The position numbers and the translations under genes are program-made. A stretch of 10,101 nt of DNA, taken from NCBI GenBank assembly GCA_003486645.1, contig DNGI01000525.1, forward strand, positions 1 to 10,101, read 5' to 3'. The DNA comes from Cyanobacteria bacterium UBA11370 (GTDB lineage Bacteria; Cyanobacteriota; Cyanobacteriia; Cyanobacteriales; Coleofasciculaceae). Below the pieces are notes generated by a model that searched no databases, was not told the DNA's origin, and was given only the letters and a program-made list of their open reading frames with translations. Of the stretch, positions 5,988 through 10,101 are shown piece by piece. Every line of letters begins with the position of its first letter. Position 1 is the stretch's first letter.

Positions 5988-6036
5988 TATCTTTGTTTAA
6001 TCGTCCTCTTTTTTAAACGGTGACAGTACCCAACGT

Positions 6037-6966
6037 ATGAATCAAACCTTTGTTGCAAATTCAGAGCAAACCCAGAATCAGCCTTTATTAAGTTGTTTCA
6101 GTTACTCGATCAATCGCTATACTAACCTCGTTTCTCCCACTCAGATTAGCCTAAAAGATATTTCGGTAATCATTCCCGTAAAGAATAATCAAAAAGGTAT
6201 AGAAAACTTTTTAGAAAAATTCTTTCAAACTCATACAGAAGCATCCTTCCCCAGAGAAATAATTATTGTTGACAATAATTCAACTCCTAAAATTTTTATC
6301 CCTCATAAATTTTTAAACTCTCCACTTCCAATCATTTTGATAAGCTGTACAACAGTAGGATCAGCGGCGGCAAGAAATGCCGGATCTGCTCAAGCTTCTG
6401 GAAGTTGGTTGCTATTTACAGATAGCGATTGCGTGCCTACAGAAATGCTGATTCAAGGATACTGCAAATCATTGAATGGTGCTGTTGGCTATGCGGGTAA
6501 AGTTCAGGCTTTAGGGAAAGATGCGTTATCGTCTTATTATGAAACCCAGGAAACCCTAGTTGCTAAAGCTGTAATAGAAGAGGGAATTTACCGTCCTGTC
6601 TGCTTGATTACTGCAAATGCTTTGGTTTGGAAACCCGCTTTTGAAAAAGTAGGAGGGTTTGCAGAAGTGATAGATATTGCCGCAGGAGAAGATGTAGATT
6701 TAAGTTTTAAATTGTTAGAAGTGGGGGACTTATCTTACGCCTTAGATTCACTAGTTTTGCACGATTATGGAGATGGAATTTCTGCGTTTGTTCGTCGCTT
6801 TTTTCGATACGGTCGAGGAATAAATTTAATCAACAAATTGCATAATCTAAATTGGCTACCAACACCTTTTGTTCCCAACAAACCAACCTGGCGAAACTGG
6901 ATATATGCCTATCTTCAATATAGTTGCTCGATAGCGGGATATTGGTTTCAGCAATTGCAACCTTAA
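6037..6966 (+). CDS. Glycosyltransferase family 2 protein
   Basis: A GT-A fold enzyme of 309 residues that should transfer a sugar from a nucleotide-sugar donor to an unknown acceptor. The domain starts near residue 42 (ISVIIPVKNN). It continues with IIIVDNNS (75-82), the AARNAG signature (111-116), FTDSDC (127-132) with the metal-binding DXD at 129-131, and AGEDVDLSFKL (216-226), whose Glu218/Asp219 is the likely catalytic acidic pair. RRFFRYGRG (253-261) is an arginine-rich motif like that of MftF-type and related GT2 proteins. Residues 1-40 are a polar extension of unknown role. The C-terminus (288-306) is aromatic and moderately hydrophobic and may touch the membrane. No clear ribosome-binding site precedes the ATG. 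The gene is AT-richer than pdxA, which follows after 129 bases. Confidence 0.88.
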   Translation: MNQTFVANSEQTQNQPLLSCFSYSINRYTNLVSPTQISLKDISVIIPVKNNQKGIENFLEKFFQTHTEASFPREIIIVDNNSTPKIFIPHKFLNSPLPIILISCTTVGSAAARNAGSAQASGSWLLFTDSDCVPTEMLIQGYCKSLNGAVGYAGKVQALGKDALSSYYETQETLVAKAVIEEGIYRPVCLITANALVWKPAFEKVGGFAEVIDIAAGEDVDLSFKLLEVGDLSYALDSLVLHDYGDGISAFVRRFFRYGRGINLINKLHNLNWLPTPFVPNKPTWRNWIYAYLQYSCSIAGYWFQQLQP

Positions 6967-7049
6967 ATCTTTTTTCAGGAACTGCACTTAGGAGAGTTTT
7001 GAGTGGGTAGGTTTTAAGTTAATACTTAAGATTATCGAACACAAGTTTT

Positions 7050-7075
7050 CCCCTGCCTCCCACTCTCCACTCCCC
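7050..7075. repeat. C-rich degenerate tandem repeat upstream of pdxA
   Basis: A pyrimidine-rich block made of degenerate CCCACTC and CTCCACT units ends 20 bases before the pdxA start. It resembles the block at 10066-10082. Such heptamer-like arrays are typical of filamentous cyanobacterial intergenic DNA. Its closeness to the start means that it lies within the pdxA leader. Confidence 0.55.
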
Positions 7076-7095
7076 ATTCAAGACAGGTTGAATGA

Positions 7096-8148
7096 ATGAA
7101 CAGGCAACAACAGTCTCCCCGTTTAGCAATTACCCTAGGAGATCCAACCGGAATTGGTCCGGAGGTGATTCTCAAAGCGTTAGCAGATCCACGGGGGGTT
7201 GGAGAGGCTAAGATAACGATCATTGGCAGTCGTTCTCTATTGCAAACCTGCTATACTCACCTGCGACAAACTCTTGACGAGGGTGAAGTTCTCGCTGATC
7301 TCGATCAGTTGTCTATCCTAGACATTGAATTAGATACCTCAGCCGAACGTCAAATTATTCCAGGTGTCGGAAATGCTGTGAGTGGTGCGGCGAGTTTTGC
7401 TTATTTGGAAACGGCGATCGCTCATACTCTAGCAGGCGAGTTCGATGGTATCGTAACAGCACCGATTGCTAAGTCGTTGTGGAAAGCAGCGGGTTATGAT
7501 TATCCGGGTCAAACGGAAGTTTTGGCAAAGTACTCAGGTGTTGAGCGATTTGGGATGCTATTTGTCGCGCGATCGCCCCATACGGGTTGGTTATTACGTA
7601 CTCTCCTGGCTACCACACATATTCCCCTTTGTCAAGTTTCCAACACTCTCACCCCGGAGTTGATGAGATCTAAACTGGACTTACTGTTGGACTGTTTGCG
7701 AGTTGATTTTGGCTTAGGAACCCCTCGGATAGCCATTTCTGGGTTAAATCCTCACAGCGGTGAACAGGGTCAATTGGGTCGTGAAGAACAAGAGTGGTTA
7801 ATTCCTTGGTTAGAACAACAACGCCAACACCGTCCGGAAGTAAAACTGGATGGCCCAGTACCCCCCGATACCCTTTGGGTTAATGCGGGTCAAGCTTGGT
7901 ATGGAAACCGTTTAATCCCCAATCTTCCTGATGCTTATCTAGCACTTTACCATGACCAAGGTTTAATCCCAGTCAAGCTCATGGCATTTGATCGCGCCAT
8001 CAATACAACGATTGGTTTACCCTTTGTTCGCACCTCTCCCGACCACGGTACCGCCTTTGATATTGCAGGTCGAGGGATTGCCAATGCAAGTAGTATGAAA
8101 GCAGCGATCCAGTTAGCGATTGAACTCGTTCAGCACAGAAAGATCTAA
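7096..8148 (+). CDS. pdxA: 4-hydroxythreonine-4-phosphate dehydrogenase (PdxA)
   Basis: PdxA oxidises 4-phosphohydroxy-L-threonine to an aminoketone that PdxJ joins with deoxyxylulose 5-phosphate to make pyridoxine 5'-phosphate (vitamin B6). It is a cytosolic, metal- and NAD(P)-dependent homodimer. The 350-residue product is full length. It has [10 protein letters not shown] (14-23), the three metal-ligand histidines His175 (TTHIPL), His220 (NPHSGE) and His286 (YHDQG), and the C-terminal [14 protein letters not shown] (312-325). Residues 137-141 read PGQTE, where the E. coli enzyme has a substrate-binding His, so Gln139 replaces it. I believe this is usual in cyanobacteria. The ATG at 7096 is preceded by AGG (7085-7087). 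An out-of-frame ATG at 7092 is ignored. No other B6 gene is nearby. Confidence 0.95.
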   Translation: MNRQQQSPRLAITLGDPTGIGPEVILKALADPRGVGEAKITIIGSRSLLQTCYTHLRQTLDEGEVLADLDQLSILDIELDTSAERQIIPGVGNAVSGAASFAYLETAIAHTLAGEFDGIVTAPIAKSLWKAAGYDYPGQTEVLAKYSGVERFGMLFVARSPHTGWLLRTLLATTHIPLCQVSNTLTPELMRSKLDLLLDCLRVDFGLGTPRIAISGLNPHSGEQGQLGREEQEWLIPWLEQQRQHRPEVKLDGPVPPDTLWVNAGQAWYGNRLIPNLPDAYLALYHDQGLIPVKLMAFDRAINTTIGLPFVRTSPDHGTAFDIAGRGIANASSMKAAIQLAIELVQHRKI

Positions 8149-8183
8149 TCCAAGACAGATACAACCAGACATGATAAGCTGAT

Positions 8184-8214
8184 GTGCATTTAAACTGCAC
8201 AATATAAACTTTTT
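8184..8214 (+). terminator. Weak terminator-like hairpin after pdxA
   Basis: GTGCA (8184-8188) and TGCAC (8196-8200) form a 5-bp stem with a 7-base loop. A run of five T residues (8210-8214) begins about 10 bases later. The stem is short and the T-run displaced, so termination would be inefficient. It begins about 35 bases after the pdxA stop codon. Confidence 0.3.
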
Positions 8215-8235
8215 CTGTTGCCTGTTCCCTGTTAA
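8215..8235. repeat. Heptamer tandem repeat CTGTTSC x3
   Basis: Three consecutive heptamers read CTGTTGC, CTGTTCC and CTGTTAA. This matches the short tandemly repeated repetitive (STRR) style of heterocystous and other filamentous cyanobacteria. It lies between pdxA and the next gene. Confidence 0.55.
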
Positions 8236-8255
8236 GGAGTTGCCTTTAAGCAAAA

Positions 8256-8261
8256 TATAAT
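8256..8261 (+). promoter_or_regulatory. Candidate -10 box for the GT39-type gene
   Basis: A perfect TATAAT lies 48 bases before the ATG at 8310. No convincing -35 hexamer is seen at the usual distance. It is plausible because the weak hairpin after pdxA and the 161-base gap suggest separate transcription. Confidence 0.3.
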
Positions 8262-8309
8262 GTCCTAAGCGATAGTCCGTTGCTATAAATTGGTATAAGT
8301 TCCCTCTCC

Positions 8310-9971
8310 ATGACTAAAAGCCGGAAAATCTCTCGACATTACCTGACCCTAGTTGGAATTATTATCTTAGGAATAATCCTACGATTCTGGAATTTAGCTC
8401 TTAAACCGCTATGGCTTGATGAGGTACTCACGGCTTTTTTTAGCTTGGGACACGAGTATCATGACTTGCTACTAGATGTCGTTTTTCCTCTCTCAAATCT
8501 AGATCAAATTTTAACCTTCAAACCCGGAGTTAGCTGTGGAGAAATTGCCCACACTCTCGCTACCCAATCAACCCATCCCCCCTTATTTTTTTGCCTGATA
8601 TATAGTTGGTTAAACCGGATTGGAACAGATCGACTAGTTTGGGCATTGCGATCGCTACCTGCTTTAATGGGAGTTGCTGGGATTCTGGCGGTTTATTGTT
8701 TGAATCGTCTCGCCTTTTCAAAAGCCGCAGCACTCATGGCAGCAGGCTTAATGGCTGTTTCTCCGTTTGGCGTATATCTTTCTCAAGAAGCACGTCACTA
8801 CACCCTACCTATACTGCTCATTACTCTCGCACTTTTGGGATTACTACACATTCAGCATAGTTTATATTTTCATCAACAACAACCCAAACCTATCATTTGG
8901 ATTCTCTGGGGTATTGTTAACAGTATTGGTTGCTACGTTCACTACTTTTTTATTCTGGTTTTCACGGCTCAACTTTTAACGTTAACAGGATTAATGTACT
9001 GGCATCGGCAGCGGCTACCTCGCGGAAGTTGGGTAGCACTTATACTAGTCATTGTTGGGGTAGCAATCAGTTATTTACCCTGGATATCAGTCCTGTTAGC
9101 CGATGTGGGGCGACAAGAAACGGATTGGTTGCCACCTCCACAAACTATTGCCCCCCTTTTCCAACTGTTAGTGGGTGGGTTACTGATGGTTATTGCCTTA
9201 CCTGTTGAAGATCAACCGTGGTGGGTTGTGGTGTCGATGGGGGGATTAATGATTGGGTTTGGCGGTTGGGTTGCTTGGCAGGGGTTTAGGGGAGTTAAGC
9301 AACTGTTGCAGCAGAGTTCAACCCAATTAGCAACTGTTACTCTATTAGGTTTTATTGTTTTTGTGGTGCTGCAATTTTTGGGGATTATTTACTTACTAAG
9401 TAAGGATATTTCAGTTGCACCTCGGTATAACTTTGTTTATTTTCCGGCGATTTGTGCCTTGCTTGGGGCTAGCCTTAGTTTTGAGAAGGGAAAGAGAGGG
9501 CGGATAATCCTGATTTTAGGTGTTTCGTTATTGAGTAGTATTTTGGTGGTTTGGAATTGGGTATTTCTTAAGCCATTCCACCCTGAACAGGTAGCGCAGA
9601 CTATGAACCAAGAAGCAGCGATTCCGATGATAATAATAATGGGATACGAGAACCTTCAGGATGTGGCTTTAGGGTTGAGTGTTGCTCTGGAAATTGAAAG
9701 GTTGGATTCAGGTATTGAGCGAGGAGTTGGCGATCGCTCTTTGGTATTTTTAAATCGCCAGCAGGGATATAAGTTAGTTTGGAAAAAAGTATCTGATTTA
9801 TCAATTTCTTCAGTTCCTCCTTTCAATGTTTGGGTGGCTGCGCCTGGATTAAAGCGCCAAGACTACCCACGAAGGTTAGCGATCGCGCAGCAAAAACATT
9901 GCTCTATTGACTCCAATAATTATCATCGGGTTGGGAATTTTCCTTATCAGTTATACCGTTGTATTGATTAG
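8310..9971 (+). CDS. Polytopic glycosyltransferase, GT-C / family 39-like
   Basis: A 553-residue inner-membrane protein of the ArnT/PMT type, which moves a sugar from a polyprenyl-phosphate donor to an acceptor on the outer face of the membrane. The first hydrophobic segment (11-29) leads into WLDE (35-38), the acidic catalytic pair expected in the first external loop of GT-C enzymes. STHPPLFF (87-94), LRSLPALMG (113-121) and LSQEARHYTLP (157-167) are further family motifs. About 11-12 membrane segments run to residue 420. The last 130 residues are soluble and have no motif I know. The start is the first in-frame ATG and has only a weak ribosome-binding site. The acceptor is unknown. A surface polysaccharide or lipid role is inferred from the family. 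Confidence 0.85.
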   Translation: MTKSRKISRHYLTLVGIIILGIILRFWNLALKPLWLDEVLTAFFSLGHEYHDLLLDVVFPLSNLDQILTFKPGVSCGEIAHTLATQSTHPPLFFCLIYSWLNRIGTDRLVWALRSLPALMGVAGILAVYCLNRLAFSKAAALMAAGLMAVSPFGVYLSQEARHYTLPILLITLALLGLLHIQHSLYFHQQQPKPIIWILWGIVNSIGCYVHYFFILVFTAQLLTLTGLMYWHRQRLPRGSWVALILVIVGVAISYLPWISVLLADVGRQETDWLPPPQTIAPLFQLLVGGLLMVIALPVEDQPWWVVVSMGGLMIGFGGWVAWQGFRGVKQLLQQSSTQLATVTLLGFIVFVVLQFLGIIYLLSKDISVAPRYNFVYFPAICALLGASLSFEKGKRGRIILILGVSLLSSILVVWNWVFLKPFHPEQVAQTMNQEAAIPMIIIMGYENLQDVALGLSVALEIERLDSGIERGVGDRSLVFLNRQQGYKLVWKKVSDLSISSVPPFNVWVAAPGLKRQDYPRRLAIAQQKHCSIDSNNYHRVGNFPYQLYRCID

Positions 9972-9976
9972 CTACA

Positions 9977-10007
9977 TAGGGTGAAGACGCATATCGATGC
10001 GCCCCTA
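9977..10007. repeat. Nested palindrome, cyanobacterial intergenic repeat
   Basis: An outer stem TAGGG (9977-9981) / CCCTA (10003-10007) encloses an inner stem CGCAT (9988-9992) / ATGCG (9997-10001) with an ATCG loop. It begins 5 bases after the GT39-type stop codon. The GCGCCCCTAC end is a word I recall from abundant cyanobacterial intergenic repeats. No T-run follows, but it may still shape the 3' end of the mRNA. Confidence 0.5.
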
Positions 10008-10065
10008 CTGATGGTGGTTGCCATATAGCATTTCTCAAATAGGTGAGGTACAGTTGCATTTTCTT

Positions 10066-10082
10066 CCCACTCCCCACTCCCC
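10066..10082. repeat. C-rich heptamer repeat CCCCACT
   Basis: CCCACTCCCCACTCCCC consists of about two and a half perfect heptamers with the unit CCCCACT. It is related to the block at 7050-7075 and lies in the gap after the GT39-type gene. From here to the window end no gene is seen. Confidence 0.65.
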
Positions 10083-10101
10083 AAAACCTAGGAATTTGTA
10101 C

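Larger units (their letters stand above)
5499..6036. other. Divergent intergenic region (538 bases)
   Basis: This gap separates the hydrolase-like gene (- strand) from the GT2 gene (+ strand), so it must hold promoters facing both ways. Visible contents are a HIP1 site (5585-5592), a - strand TATAAT (5649-5644), a stacked-hairpin element (5673-5738), a + strand TATAAT (5833-5838) and an 8-bp leader hairpin (5958-5987). A 63-codon + frame from a TTG at 5536 to 5727 has no ribosome-binding site or recognisable content, and its 3' end lies inside the hairpin element. I do not call it a gene. Confidence 0.6.

Noticed and set aside
7014..7029. TTAAGT / ACTTAA palindrome after the GT2 gene
   Set aside because: The 6-bp stem is entirely AT-rich but for one pair, with no T-run after it, so it is too weak to call a terminator.

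Overview
This window comes from a cyanobacterium, most likely a filamentous one. Evidence: ten perfect copies of the cyanobacterial HIP1 octamer GCGATCGC in about 10 kb, a KAS II protein ending in the FGFGGHN motif typical of cyanobacteria and plastids, and intergenic DNA full of short palindromes and heptamer-type tandem repeats of the kind known from filamentous cyanobacteria. The species cannot be fixed by reading alone. No rRNA, tRNA, CRISPR array, transposase gene or phage gene was seen.

Layout. (1) 1-1800: C-rich repeat, then acpP and fabF on the + strand, separated by a 63-base gap that holds a GGGGC/GCCCC hairpin, and closed by a clear intrinsic terminator. (2) 1810-4467: three genes on the - strand. 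Read in their own direction these are a radical SAM protein of the COG0731 type (function unknown), an NrdG-like radical SAM activase, and an AT-rich membrane acyltransferase of family 3 that probably has its own promoter. (3) 4468-4928: intergenic DNA with two palindromic repeats. (4) 4929-5498: a small alpha/beta-hydrolase-like protein on the - strand. (5) 5499-6036: a 538-base divergent intergenic region with a stacked-hairpin element and a TATAAT box facing each way. (6) 6037-9971: three + strand genes separated by repeat-bearing gaps: a family 2 glycosyltransferase, pdxA (vitamin B6 synthesis), and a large polytopic GT-C/family 39-type glycosyltransferase. (7) 9972-10101: palindromic and C-rich repeats.

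How the genes work together. acpP and fabF form a classical fatty-acid elongation pair: AcpP carries the acyl chain and FabF condenses it with malonyl-ACP. The other genes do not form one evident pathway. The acyltransferase, the GT2 enzyme and the GT39-type enzyme are all plausible cell-surface glycan functions, but they are not in one operon. The two radical SAM genes are adjacent and co-directional (72-base gap) and may be co-transcribed.

I did not find a convincing new multi-gene system. The items most worth a second look are the radical SAM pair with no NrdD in view, the structured repeat at 5673-5738 between divergent genes, the composite repeat at 4643-4710, and the Gln in place of the usual substrate-binding His in PdxA.
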